Source: an uncultured Oscillospiraceae bacterium
Lineage (GTDB): Bacteria > Bacillota_A > Clostridia > Oscillospirales > Acutalibacteraceae
Reading direction: 5' to 3'
DNA: 51,644 bases
NCBI GenBank assembly: GCA_910587995.1
Contig: CAJUNS010000018.1
Span: forward strand, 1 to 51,644
The position numbers and the translations under genes were made by a program. The notes beneath the pieces were generated by a model. It saw only the letters and a list, made by a program, of their open reading frames with translations. It made no database searches and was not told the DNA's origin. The first letter of the stretch is position 1; each line of letters starts with the position of its first letter. This document shows positions 1-7,481 of this stretch, one piece after another.

Positions 1-1778
1 ATAAGACACAGTATTTTTGTGATAGTGGCTTGAGTGATGGTGTGACTTATTATTATAAGTTCTTCCCATATTCTACTACAAACACTTATACTGATGATCT
101 TGCGAACGAGGTAACAATTACACCTAATCCTGTTCCTACTGGTGACGTGTCCGCTTTGGCGGTTGCCGCACAGTTGAATGGTCGTGTTCAGCTTACATGG
201 ACTGATCCTGCTGCAACTAAGGTGACTGATGGCGTGACGCTTTCTACATGGGCAAGTACAAAGGTGGTTTATAAGACTGGTGATTATCCTACATCCCCTG
301 AAGATGGTACACTGGCTTTAAACAGTACAACTCGAAATGCACACAAAAGTAGTCCGCTGGAGGTGACTGGCCTTACAAACGGAACTACTTATTATTTTGC
401 TCTGTTTCCTATTTCTACCGAAGGTGCGGTAAATACAAGTGCGGTTGGTAGGATTACTGCGGTTCCTAATAAAACCAAGCTGACCGCTGTTCCTGCTCAG
501 AGTGGTACACTAACTTATACAGGGGCAGAACTTACGCCTACATTTAGCAACTACAATACAGCACAGTTGACTATTGGTGGTGTCACCAAACAAACTGCTG
601 CTGGCACATATAAGGCTACGTTTACTCCCAAAGCGGATTATTGCTGGAGTGATGGTTCTACTGCTTCCAAGGAAGTGTCTTGGACAATCGGTAAGGCGGC
701 TGGTAGCTTGAGTCTGAATAAGACTTCTGTGACACTGAACACAAGTAAGCTGACTGATACTGTAACTGTGACACGTGCTGGCGATGGTAAGATTTCTGCT
801 ACATCCAGTGATACCAGTATTGCAAAGGTTACTGTAAATGACAATGTGATTACTGTTGAACACGTCAATCAAAAGTCTGGTACAGCAACAATTACTGTTT
901 CGGTGGCGGCTGGTGCTAACTATAATGCTCCAGCAAATAAGACTTTTACTGTGAATGCAGAGTTTATTCCTGCTTCTGGTAAGGCACTTAATGAATACAC
1001 TTGGGCGCAGATTAAGCAAGTGTCTGATGCTGGTGTGGCCTCGACTTATTGGAATGTTGGTGATGCAAAACAGATTAAAGTGAATGGTACTGTTGGTTCT
1101 ACTGCAATCAATATGGATGTATGGGCCTTCATTTTGGGCTTTAATCATAATAGCGCAAAAGAGGGTAACAATCGTATTCACTTCCAGATTGGTAAGGTCA
1201 GTAATGGTGGCAATAATATCTGTTTTATTGATGGAACTTATGGTAGTTATAATGCTAATCAAGGTTCATTTACTATGAATCCTGCATCTGGTTCCAGTAG
1301 TAGTACAAATGCTGGCGGTTGGGAAAACAGTCATATGCGTAAAACATTGTTAGGCTCTGCTAACAATCCAACAAGTCCTACTGCTAAGACATTTATGGCG
1401 GCATTGCCAAGCGATCTTCGTGCTGTCATGAAGTCTTGTTCAAAGTATTCTGATAACACCGGGGGAAGTTCCAACGCAGCAAGTGCAATAACTAAGACAG
1501 ATGATTATTTGTTCCTGCTTGCAGAGTTTGAAGTACAAGGTGCAAGGTCATACGCAAATACAGCAGAACAAAATTATCAGTTGCAGTATGATTTTTATAA
1601 AGCCGGGAACAGCAAAGTGTTCTACCGCCATAATGCTACAACATCAACTGCGTTTTGGTGGCTGCGTTCTGTCCGTGCTGGCGGCACGTACTGTTTCTGC
1701 TATGTCAACTCTGCCGGTTCTCCGTACGGCTACAACTCTGGCGGTTCCTTTGGGGTCGCCCCGGCCTTCTGCGTTTAA
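1..1778 (+). CDS. Tail-fibre/receptor-binding protein, DGR target (5' partial)
   Basis: The frame is open from base 3; a TTG at 30 falls inside an FN3-like strand pattern, so the true start lies left of the window. Counting from 30, repeated 'NGTTYYF'-type motifs (residues 1-130) suggest FN3-like domains, 150-310 look like bacterial Ig-like modules, and about 312-582 match the C-type-lectin-like fold of DGR targets (DUF6273-like), with the hallmark WWLRSV at 543-548. The variable repeat covers codons 541-578, next to the C-terminus, and the chain ends in FCV. I infer a phage adhesin that contacts the host surface, retargeted by the downstream retroelement. Domain names below the lectin fold are pattern-based and less certain. 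Confidence 0.88.
   Translation, partial: KTQYFCDSGLSDGVTYYYKFFPYSTTNTYTDDLANEVTITPNPVPTGDVSALAVAAQLNGRVQLTWTDPAATKVTDGVTLSTWASTKVVYKTGDYPTSPEDGTLALNSTTRNAHKSSPLEVTGLTNGTTYYFALFPISTEGAVNTSAVGRITAVPNKTKLTAVPAQSGTLTYTGAELTPTFSNYNTAQLTIGGVTKQTAAGTYKATFTPKADYCWSDGSTASKEVSWTIGKAAGSLSLNKTSVTLNTSKLTDTVTVTRAGDGKISATSSDTSIAKVTVNDNVITVEHVNQKSGTATITVSVAAGANYNAPANKTFTVNAEFIPASGKALNEYTWAQIKQVSDAGVASTYWNVGDAKQIKVNGTVGSTAINMDVWAFILGFNHNSAKEGNNRIHFQIGKVSNGGNNICFIDGTYGSYNANQGSFTMNPASGSSSSTNAGGWENSHMRKTLLGSANNPTSPTAKTFMAALPSDLRAVMKSCSKYSDNTGGSSNAASAITKTDDYLFLLAEFEVQGARSYANTAEQNYQLQYDFYKAGNSKVFYRHNATTSTAFWWLRSVRAGGTYCFCYVNSAGSPYGYNSGGSFGVAPAFCV
1648..1764 (+). repeat. DGR variable repeat (VR)
   Basis: These 117 bases align without gaps to the template repeat at 2671-2787 (offset 1023). 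Twenty positions differ and every one is an adenine in the template (29 adenines in total); all 88 non-adenine positions match. Changed codons give F542, R549, G552, Y554, C555, Y558, S561, A562, Y566, G567, Y568, G572 and F574, while N560 and N569 keep the template AAC. The repeat ends in a GC-rich block, 1752-1764 (GGGGTCGCCCCGG), the expected initiation-of-mutagenic-homing site. Confidence 0.96.
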
Positions 1779-1790
1779 GCTAATCAGTGA

Positions 1791-1838
1791 ATCCCCCTAT
1801 CTTGTCCAAGGCGCAAGCCGGGACAGATAAAGGGGGAT
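1791..1838. other. Hairpin just downstream of the VR
   Basis: ATCCCCCT (1791-1798) pairs with AGGGGGAT (1831-1838). Inside, TGTCC (1803-1807) pairs with GGACA (1821-1825), and GGC/GCC close a GCAA loop at 1810-1819. It begins 26 bases after the VR. In studied DGRs a hairpin or cruciform downstream of the VR helps target recognition, and this element sits in the right place for that. No U-run follows, so an intrinsic terminator is less likely. Confidence 0.72.
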
Positions 1839-1881
1839 GAACGGTTTACCCCTTACATTAGAAAATTTTCTCAATTTGCCT

Positions 1882-1910
1882 TTGACAATGAGAAACTAAT
1901 CTGCTAACAT
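1882..1910 (+). promoter_or_regulatory. Promoter for avd-TR-RT unit
   Basis: TTGACA at 1882-1887, a 17-base spacer, then TAACAT at 1905-1910. The -35 is perfect and the -10 matches 4 of 6. It lies about 85 bases before the avd start and could drive transcription through avd, the template repeat and the reverse transcriptase. Confidence 0.55.
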
Positions 1911-1994
1911 AAAGGGCGGGTTGAGAATACAATCTCACATTTGCTTGGATGTGGGGCAAATAATCTAAATATGATAATAATGGGAGGATCATCA

Positions 1995-2636
1995 ATGTCT
2001 GTCTACGCTTCTAAGCGAAATGAATCAAAAGCTGAATTCATTCGAGTAGCACAACAATTAGCTACATATACACTGGAACAAGTTAAGAAGTTCCCAAAAT
2101 CTTACAGATTTTGTCTGACCAACGATATTACCCGGCTTGCGTTGGAAATTCATGAGGATGTATTACGGGCTAATTCCATCTATATTCATAACAATATGAT
2201 GGAAACAGAATTTAATCTTCGAGAAGAATATTTCGCAAAAGCACGATCAGCAATTTTCGCATTGAGTGGTTTGCTTACCGTGACATTTTCGCTGGTGCTA
2301 AAAGGAAATAATTTTCTTGGCGATAAAAAGAAAACATCTGGAATCTTTAAAGAATGGGCGAGGCTTTTGAATTACGAAGCGGCTCTGGTAAAAGGAATCA
2401 TTGAATCTGATAAGAAACGTTATAAAAAGTATCAGAGCAAGAAATCTTGGAGTAAACTCATTAATTTCAAATTCTTCTGTGAGTTCTTGGATTATCTTAA
2501 ACAGGAACTTTGGGAATATATCAAGCGTGACGGTAATCCCAAGCCAAAGAAGAAAGATGAAACAAATGAGACTACTAATGAAAGTGAGGTAGTTTTACCA
2601 GAAGATATTTTCGATGTAGATGACTCTGAAAAATAA
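1995..2636 (+). CDS. avd: DGR accessory variability determinant (Avd-like)
   Basis: A 213-residue protein starting at ATG 1995 behind GGGAGG (1982-1987). Residues 10-110 are helical with the Avd-like pattern 'LEQVKKFPKSYRF..TNDITRLALEIHEDVLRAN', typical of the four-helix-bundle Avd family that binds the DGR reverse transcriptase and template RNA and is needed for mutagenic cDNA synthesis. The C-terminal 70 residues are first basic, then strongly acidic, an extension beyond the core bundle. Its position between target gene and template repeat, 34 bases before the TR, is the classic DGR layout. Family assignment rests on pattern and context. Confidence 0.8.
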   Translation: MSVYASKRNESKAEFIRVAQQLATYTLEQVKKFPKSYRFCLTNDITRLALEIHEDVLRANSIYIHNNMMETEFNLREEYFAKARSAIFALSGLLTVTFSLVLKGNNFLGDKKKTSGIFKEWARLLNYEAALVKGIIESDKKRYKKYQSKKSWSKLINFKFFCEFLDYLKQELWEYIKRDGNPKPKKKDETNETTNESEVVLPEDIFDVDDSEK

Positions 2637-2670
2637 ATTGCCGACAACGGTTACATCCTGATAAAACCCC

Positions 2671-2787
2671 CTGCGAATTGGTGGCTGCGTTCTGTCAATG
2701 CTGGCAACACGAACAATTTCTGCAATGTCAACACTGACGGTTCTCCGAACAACAACAACTCTGGCAATTCCAATGGGGTCGCCCCGG
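2671..2787 (+). repeat. DGR template repeat (TR)
   Basis: The non-coding template for the VR. It carries thirteen AAC/AAT codons in the VR reading frame plus ACG, ACT and GAC, so mutable adenines sit almost wholly in first and second codon positions. Random replacement at AAY cannot create a stop codon. It ends with the same GC-rich block (2775-2787) as the VR; homology is lost within two bases beyond it. Confidence 0.96.
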
Positions 2788-3163
2788 ATTCTTGAAGCTG
2801 TTTGTGGTGCATCAAATTTAGTACACAAACTTGGATTAGACTTAGTAGCCCTTAATGGCTTGAAATAATACTGGCCTTTACTGGTGAAAACAATATCCGT
2901 TATTTCAGAAGGAGGATGTATGCCGTGGCTCTGCCTGATGGCATCCTAAAACACTTTTTCGATACTTGCATCTGGACGCTGCTTGCATGGTTTATTGACA
3001 TTTTGCTGATTTGAGCGGTGTGTCGGAAGGAGGTAGCATCCCATTTCCTTCTTGCGAAAATCGGTTCTGCTGATGGACGTGGCACATGGCTCCCTTAAAT
3101 TTCATAGGTGCATAGTTAAGTAGCTTAGTAAATCAGCATCGGAAGCTGTCAACGGGTACGGTT
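2788..3163 (+). other. TR-to-RT spacer, probably part of the DGR template RNA
   Basis: About 375 bases with no convincing gene. A good ribosome site (GGAGG before ATG 2920) leads only to a nine-codon frame. AAGGAGGT around 3031 precedes no obvious start. In the Bordetella phage DGR, sequence 3' of the TR folds and is essential for priming cDNA synthesis, so this spacer may serve as RNA instead of as coding sequence. That function is inferred from position. Confidence 0.5.
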
Positions 3164-3166
3164 GTG

Positions 3167-4639
3167 ATGCGTAGACGTATTCGCCAGTGGATGATAAGGC
3201 TATACGGAAAGGATTTGTTCTTTGGCAATATGACAAGTGAGGAAAGAAAACAGAAAAGATACGAAAGACGTAAAAGAGAACGAGAAGAAAAAGCAAGACC
3301 AGTCTGTGGTAAGGCACTTGAGGATGTGTTTGATTTTGATAAAATGTGGGACGCTGGCGAAAACTGCTGTGAAGGAGTGAACTGGAAAACCTCTACTATC
3401 AATTTCAAGTCAGTGCTTTTAACACAGACTGACTCTTTGCAAGAACGAGTTCTCAACGGTAAATATGAGTTTGGTGGGTTCAAACATTTTAAAACGATTG
3501 AACATGGTAAAGAACGTGATATTAATTCTTTAGTTATTCAAGATCGTAGTGTTCAAAAATGTTATTGTGATGAACTCATGACAGAAGCCTATTCCAGAAG
3601 TTTTATTTATGATAATAGTGCAAGTCTGCCTGACAAGGGTATGGATATGACTTTAAAAAGACTTGTTGAGTTCTTGCATCATCATTATCGTTTGTTTGGT
3701 CTGGAAGGTGGAATTTATCAATTTGATTTTCATGGATATTTTGCTTCAATACCACATGATAAAGCAAAAGAACGTTTAAAAAAGCATATCCTTGATCCTA
3801 AGTTACAAGAAATTGGTTGTCAGTTAATTGATGATTTTTTAGAATTGGGCGGCGTTGAACACGACCCGGACAATCCCCGTGGTGTTGGATTAGGCAGTCA
3901 AGTTTCTCAAAATATTGCTTTAGATTATGCCAGCCCGATTGATCATTATATCAAAGATAAACTTGGCGTTCATGGATATGCGAGATATATGGATGATGGA
4001 TATGTAATAAGTGATTCTTTAGAATTTTTAAGAGGATTGCATGATACTTTAGTTGAACTTTCTAATGAAATGGAAATTGAACTAAATGAAAAGAAATGCA
4101 AAATAACTCCATTTAAAAATCACAGTTTTAAATTTCTTAAAATGCGTGTTCGCTTAGAACCTACAGGAAAAGTTGTTATCAAATTGAGCCGTAACAGCAT
4201 TAAGGCAATTCGGCGCAAGTTAAAAATTTTTCGTGGATGGGTTGATGAAGGAAAAATGAGCGCAGAAGATGTGTTTACCTCTTATCAATCTTGGCGTTCA
4301 CACGCTGCAAGGTGCGATAGTTATAAAACAGTACATGATATGGATTTATATTTTATAAGCCTCTTTGAACAGGAATTGGCTGAATGGGATAAGAAATTTA
4401 AATGTACTTTAGATGCAAAATGGGACTATGAGATTGGATGGTTCTATTTTACATCTCCTAAAGAGTATGAAGCCAAAATGGAAGAATTGGATCGTACACG
4501 AAATGAACGTTATATGAATGGTTTTATTCCTTTGGTTAATCGCTGGGACTATCGTATGAAAAATAGAAGCAAAAGTGCCGAAGCCTTTGATTTATTGAGG
4601 GAGATTCGTGAGACTTTTTATGATAAGGAGGATGAATAA
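3167..4639 (+). CDS. DGR reverse transcriptase
   Basis: A protein of 490 residues. Numbered from the adjacent upstream GTG 3164 (one residue more than from ATG 3167), it shows the palm carboxylates: D188 in QFDFHGYF and D277-D278 in YMDD. It also has GLGSQVSQ (242-249), the SQ signature that separates DGR enzymes from group II intron and retron enzymes. A very basic segment (25-45) precedes the fingers. No maturase X or endonuclease domain follows; residues 330-490 form a thumb-like tail. It copies TR RNA into adenine-mutated cDNA that replaces the VR. No clear ribosome site precedes GTG 3164 or ATG 3167. The stop overlaps the next start (TAATG). Confidence 0.93.
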   Translation: MRRRIRQWMIRLYGKDLFFGNMTSEERKQKRYERRKREREEKARPVCGKALEDVFDFDKMWDAGENCCEGVNWKTSTINFKSVLLTQTDSLQERVLNGKYEFGGFKHFKTIEHGKERDINSLVIQDRSVQKCYCDELMTEAYSRSFIYDNSASLPDKGMDMTLKRLVEFLHHHYRLFGLEGGIYQFDFHGYFASIPHDKAKERLKKHILDPKLQEIGCQLIDDFLELGGVEHDPDNPRGVGLGSQVSQNIALDYASPIDHYIKDKLGVHGYARYMDDGYVISDSLEFLRGLHDTLVELSNEMEIELNEKKCKITPFKNHSFKFLKMRVRLEPTGKVVIKLSRNSIKAIRRKLKIFRGWVDEGKMSAEDVFTSYQSWRSHAARCDSYKTVHDMDLYFISLFEQELAEWDKKFKCTLDAKWDYEIGWFYFTSPKEYEAKMEELDRTRNERYMNGFIPLVNRWDYRMKNRSKSAEAFDLLREIRETFYDKEDE

Positions 4640-4899
4640 TGTATAAATTAATGTCTGGCGACAAACTGGTTGGGGTATTTCAGAAATTAGTTTTTATTCG
4701 GAAAGTTGCCGAAACTAATACGAACATTGAATGTCCTAAAGGCGAAGCAGATGCTATTGTGGCTGGTGGTATTGTATACGCCATTACTAATTCAACCGAT
4801 TATCAGGATTGCGAACAAGTTGCGGTTTTTGAATTAGATAGTGAAGTAGAACGTACTGCTGAACTTGATTATATGCGAGTAATGGCAAATCTTATTTAA
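4639..4899 (+). CDS. Small phage protein, unrecognised
   Basis: 86 residues. Its ATG shares one base with the reverse transcriptase stop and has AAGGAGG upstream, so the two are translationally linked. The sequence is soluble and acidic, without membrane segments or a motif I recognise. Position between the DGR and the next structural-type gene suggests a small tail-region protein, but no function can be given. Confidence 0.7.
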   Translation: MYKLMSGDKLVGVFQKLVFIRKVAETNTNIECPKGEADAIVAGGIVYAITNSTDYQDCEQVAVFELDSEVERTAELDYMRVMANLI

Positions 4900-4912
4900 A
4901 GGAGGATGGAAT

Positions 4913-5536
4913 ATGACAATTTTAGAAATGGTTCAGAAATACTATCCTGCTTTGTGGTGCAAAGAACAGGTTGATGAGTTACTTACAAATTGCAAGATTA
5001 CTGTTGCTGATTATTTGACTGTCTTTCCTATTAGCGAAGATAATCCTGTGACAGATGAAATGATGAATTTATTGCGGACAGCTAAATTAAATGAACTTCG
5101 TAATTATTGTAATGGTGCAATCGAGGCTGGTGTTGATGTGTCTACGTCTAATAGCGGTGATACCACTGAACATTTCTCCTTAGATAGTTATGATCAGAAT
5201 AACATTACTAATATGTTCTATTCTGTAATGGCTGGCGTGGAGGAATATCCTTATCATGCAGATGGCAAAGAGTGTACCACATATAGCAAGTCCGATATTG
5301 TGGCGATTTATGTTGCCGCTCAGTCTACGATTACTTATCATACCACATATAACAATATGCTTCGTGTTTTGGTAAATCGGACAACTAATATTAACGATTT
5401 GGCTGGTATTGTTTATGGCATGGAGTTGCCAGAAGATTTGAATACTTTGATGCAAAGTAATATTACTGCTGCACAAGCACAGATTCAAAAGATTCTTGCT
5501 ACCCTTTCTGGTGGTTCAACAGAGGTGCTTGATTAA
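4913..5536 (+). CDS. Phage tail-region protein, possibly DUF4376-like
   Basis: 207 residues, start ATG 4913 after AGGAGG. The first 60 residues are helical. Residues 80-150 ('FSLDSYDQNNITNMF ... YHADGKECTTYS') have the spacing of the DUF4376 module often seen at the end of tail-fibre assembly or tail proteins: ligand-like loop, then 'T...Y' and a helix. It could be a small fibre chaperone or baseplate part. The match is by eye and tentative; that it is a real gene is secure from ribosome site and spacing. Confidence 0.68.
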   Translation: MTILEMVQKYYPALWCKEQVDELLTNCKITVADYLTVFPISEDNPVTDEMMNLLRTAKLNELRNYCNGAIEAGVDVSTSNSGDTTEHFSLDSYDQNNITNMFYSVMAGVEEYPYHADGKECTTYSKSDIVAIYVAAQSTITYHTTYNNMLRVLVNRTTNINDLAGIVYGMELPEDLNTLMQSNITAAQAQIQKILATLSGGSTEVLD

Positions 5537-5558
5537 AAATATAAAGGAGATTGTTTAA

Positions 5559-5969
5559 ATGCAGATTTATAACAAATACATTGTAATAATGCGATATAAA
5601 AAACTGGCTCAATGTGGTAATGTGAATCTTCCTTATGGAACCGAATGTGTTGTTATAGATAAACACATTATTTGTGATAAGGGAATTATTTGTTATGTTG
5701 CAAGTCAAGATGCTTTTAATTACTTTTCGCAAAACGATGATGGCAATGGCCTTGAGAGAGGCCGTTTAACTCAAGCAATTATAAAACGTCTGGATCGAAA
5801 AGAACATGATCCCACATATCAAGATAGATGGGATAAAGTTTGGAGTGATCCTGTATGCCAAAAATATAAACGTTCTGATTTTGCAGACCATTGGCTTTGG
5901 AATTATGATTTTTATAATGCGCCTTTACTCGATCTCCAGTATATTGCAAAGTTGGTTGGTGTGAAATGA
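5559..5969 (+). CDS. Hypothetical phage protein
   Basis: 136 residues beginning at ATG 5559 behind AAAGGAGA. The N-terminal 55 residues are beta-rich; the rest is charged with many aromatics (WDKVW, HWLWNYDFYNAP). It overlaps the next gene by four bases (ATGA), showing coupling to a membrane protein. I do not recognise the family. Confidence 0.68.
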   Translation: MQIYNKYIVIMRYKKLAQCGNVNLPYGTECVVIDKHIICDKGIICYVASQDAFNYFSQNDDGNGLERGRLTQAIIKRLDRKEHDPTYQDRWDKVWSDPVCQKYKRSDFADHWLWNYDFYNAPLLDLQYIAKLVGVK

Positions 5970-6388
5970 AAATTAAAAATGTTATTAAAATGGTAGTGTT
6001 ATTGTTAATTGGTGGCACTACCTATTTTGGTATCGAGATGCTATGGCGTGGTCATAGTCATTGGACAATGGCTCTTGTGGGAGGTATTTGCTTTGTTTTA
6101 ATTGGTGCAATCAATGAATACTTACCGTGGGAACTTGGTATGATTCAACAGGCGTTTACTGGAGCAAGCATTGTTACGTGTGTTGAACTGATTGCTGGCC
6201 TGATTTTGAATGTCTGGCTTAAACTTGGTATTTGGGATTATTCAAATATGCCGCTTAATTTATGGGGACAAATATGCCTCCCATTCTTTTTTGCATGGGT
6301 GGCGTTATCTGTAATAGCCATTGTAATTGATGATTACTTGCGCTATTGGTTATTTAATGAAGAGAAACCTCATTATCAGTTGATTTGA
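5966..6388 (+). CDS. Membrane protein, PF06541-like (putative ABC transporter type IV)
   Basis: 140 residues with four hydrophobic segments (about 8-25, 29-50, 58-82 and 105-128) and a short cytoplasmic tail. The 'WDYSNMPLNLWGQICLPFF..W' block resembles the PF06541 family, frequently annotated as putative ABC transporter permease and common in Firmicute prophages. In a phage lysis neighbourhood it is more likely a lysis or superinfection-related membrane protein than a transporter, but that is inference. Start is ATG 5966, coupled to the upstream gene by overlap. Confidence 0.65.
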   Translation: MKIKNVIKMVVLLLIGGTTYFGIEMLWRGHSHWTMALVGGICFVLIGAINEYLPWELGMIQQAFTGASIVTCVELIAGLILNVWLKLGIWDYSNMPLNLWGQICLPFFFAWVALSVIAIVIDDYLRYWLFNEEKPHYQLI

Positions 6389-6418
6389 AAGGGTTGTGCT
6401 GAATTGGCACAGCCCTTT
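6388..6418. terminator. Hairpin between membrane gene and integrase
   Basis: AAAGGG and TGTGC pair with GCACA and CCCTTT around a seven-base loop, right at the stop codon of the upstream gene. The U-run is poor on the plus strand, so this may be a weak terminator or an mRNA end-protecting stem that separates the integrase gene. Confidence 0.5.
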
Positions 6419-6447
6419 ACTTATAAAAACAGAAGGGAGGCATTTCA

Positions 6448-7470
6448 ATGGGGAGGAAAACTAATCAATGTCTTGAAACAACACCTGAAAAGATTGAGCA
6501 GATTAACCCTGAAAACATTCAGTTGTTAAATGATTTTATGACGTATCTTCGTTCAGTCGATAGGTCGGAATTAACAATTAATGTATATGAGAATGATTTG
6601 CTCATCTTCTTCTGTTGGGTTGTTGATAATGCGAAGAACAAATTTTTTACTGAGGTTAATAAGAGGGACATTATGATGTTTCAAAATTATGCCTTACAGC
6701 AAGGATGTTCGGCAAGCAGAGTACGACATTTGAAAGCTGCATTATCTTCAATTTCTAATTTTATCGAAAATATTCTGGATGACGAATATCCGAATTTCCG
6801 TTCTGTTGTTCGTAAAATTGAAAATCCAGTTAATGAACCTGTTCGGGAAAAGACTATTCTAACAAAAGAGCAAGTACAATCATGCCTTGATTATCTTGTT
6901 GAACACAAGAAATATGAACAGGCTTGTTTTCTTGCGTTGGCGGCATATTCTGGTCGGCGTAAGGCTGAACTTGCACGTTTCAAGGTGTCTTACTTTGATG
7001 ATGAGAATATCATCTATGGCTCTTTATATAAAACTCCAGAGAAGATTAAAACAAAAGGACGTGGGCGAAATGGCAAACAGTTGATTTGCTATGTGTTGTA
7101 CAAACCATTTAAGCCATATCTTGATCTCTGGCTTGCTGATCGTCAAAAACGTGGAATTGAAAGCGAATGGCTTTTTACTGATGTTCATGATAGGACACAA
7201 CCAATTACTATTTCCCGCATGAATAGTTTCGCCAGAACCTATTCTAAGATTATGGGTACAGACGTGTATCTTCACTCTCTGCGGCATTTCATGACTTCAG
7301 AATTAGCAAGAGCCAATATTCCCGATTCTGTTATTCAATCTCTCATTGGCTGGGACTCTGCTGATATGGTCAATGTTTATAAAGATATTGATGCAGATGA
7401 AGAATTTGGAAAGTATTTCAAAGATGGTGAAGTTATTGGACAGAAACAAAGTAGTTTATCTGATTTGTAA
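6448..7470 (+). CDS. Phage tyrosine recombinase/integrase
   Basis: 340 residues, ATG 6448 behind GGGAGG. Residues 25-115 form a SAM-like core-binding domain ('LRSVDRSELTINVYENDL'). The catalytic domain (about 140-325) has Arg in YSGRRKAEL (170-176), HSLR (276-279), W302 in the third-box position where His or Trp is found, and nucleophile Y311 in VNVYKDI. The set is complete, so the enzyme should be active. There is no arm-binding N-terminal domain, so it resembles XerC/D-like phage integrases. It lies between a membrane gene and the endolysin, about 3 kb from the inferred att site, an unusual place. Confidence 0.9.
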   Translation: MGRKTNQCLETTPEKIEQINPENIQLLNDFMTYLRSVDRSELTINVYENDLLIFFCWVVDNAKNKFFTEVNKRDIMMFQNYALQQGCSASRVRHLKAALSSISNFIENILDDEYPNFRSVVRKIENPVNEPVREKTILTKEQVQSCLDYLVEHKKYEQACFLALAAYSGRRKAELARFKVSYFDDENIIYGSLYKTPEKIKTKGRGRNGKQLICYVLYKPFKPYLDLWLADRQKRGIESEWLFTDVHDRTQPITISRMNSFARTYSKIMGTDVYLHSLRHFMTSELARANIPDSVIQSLIGWDSADMVNVYKDIDADEEFGKYFKDGEVIGQKQSSLSDL

Positions 7471-7481
7471 GGAGGTGAGTT

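Noticed and set aside
510..1262. 250-residue minus-strand open frame in the tail-fibre gene
   Set aside because: Antisense shadow of a clearly coding repeat-rich adhesin; Ser/Ile/Thr-rich composition only.
1791..1838. Hairpin as ordinary transcription terminator
   Set aside because: No U-run follows on either strand, and its position right after the VR is better explained by DGR target recognition, though a secondary role is possible.
3164..4639. Reverse transcriptase as group II intron or retron enzyme
   Set aside because: No maturase or endonuclease domain and no intron RNA borders; the SQ motif, Avd and the adenine-biased TR/VR pair identify a DGR.
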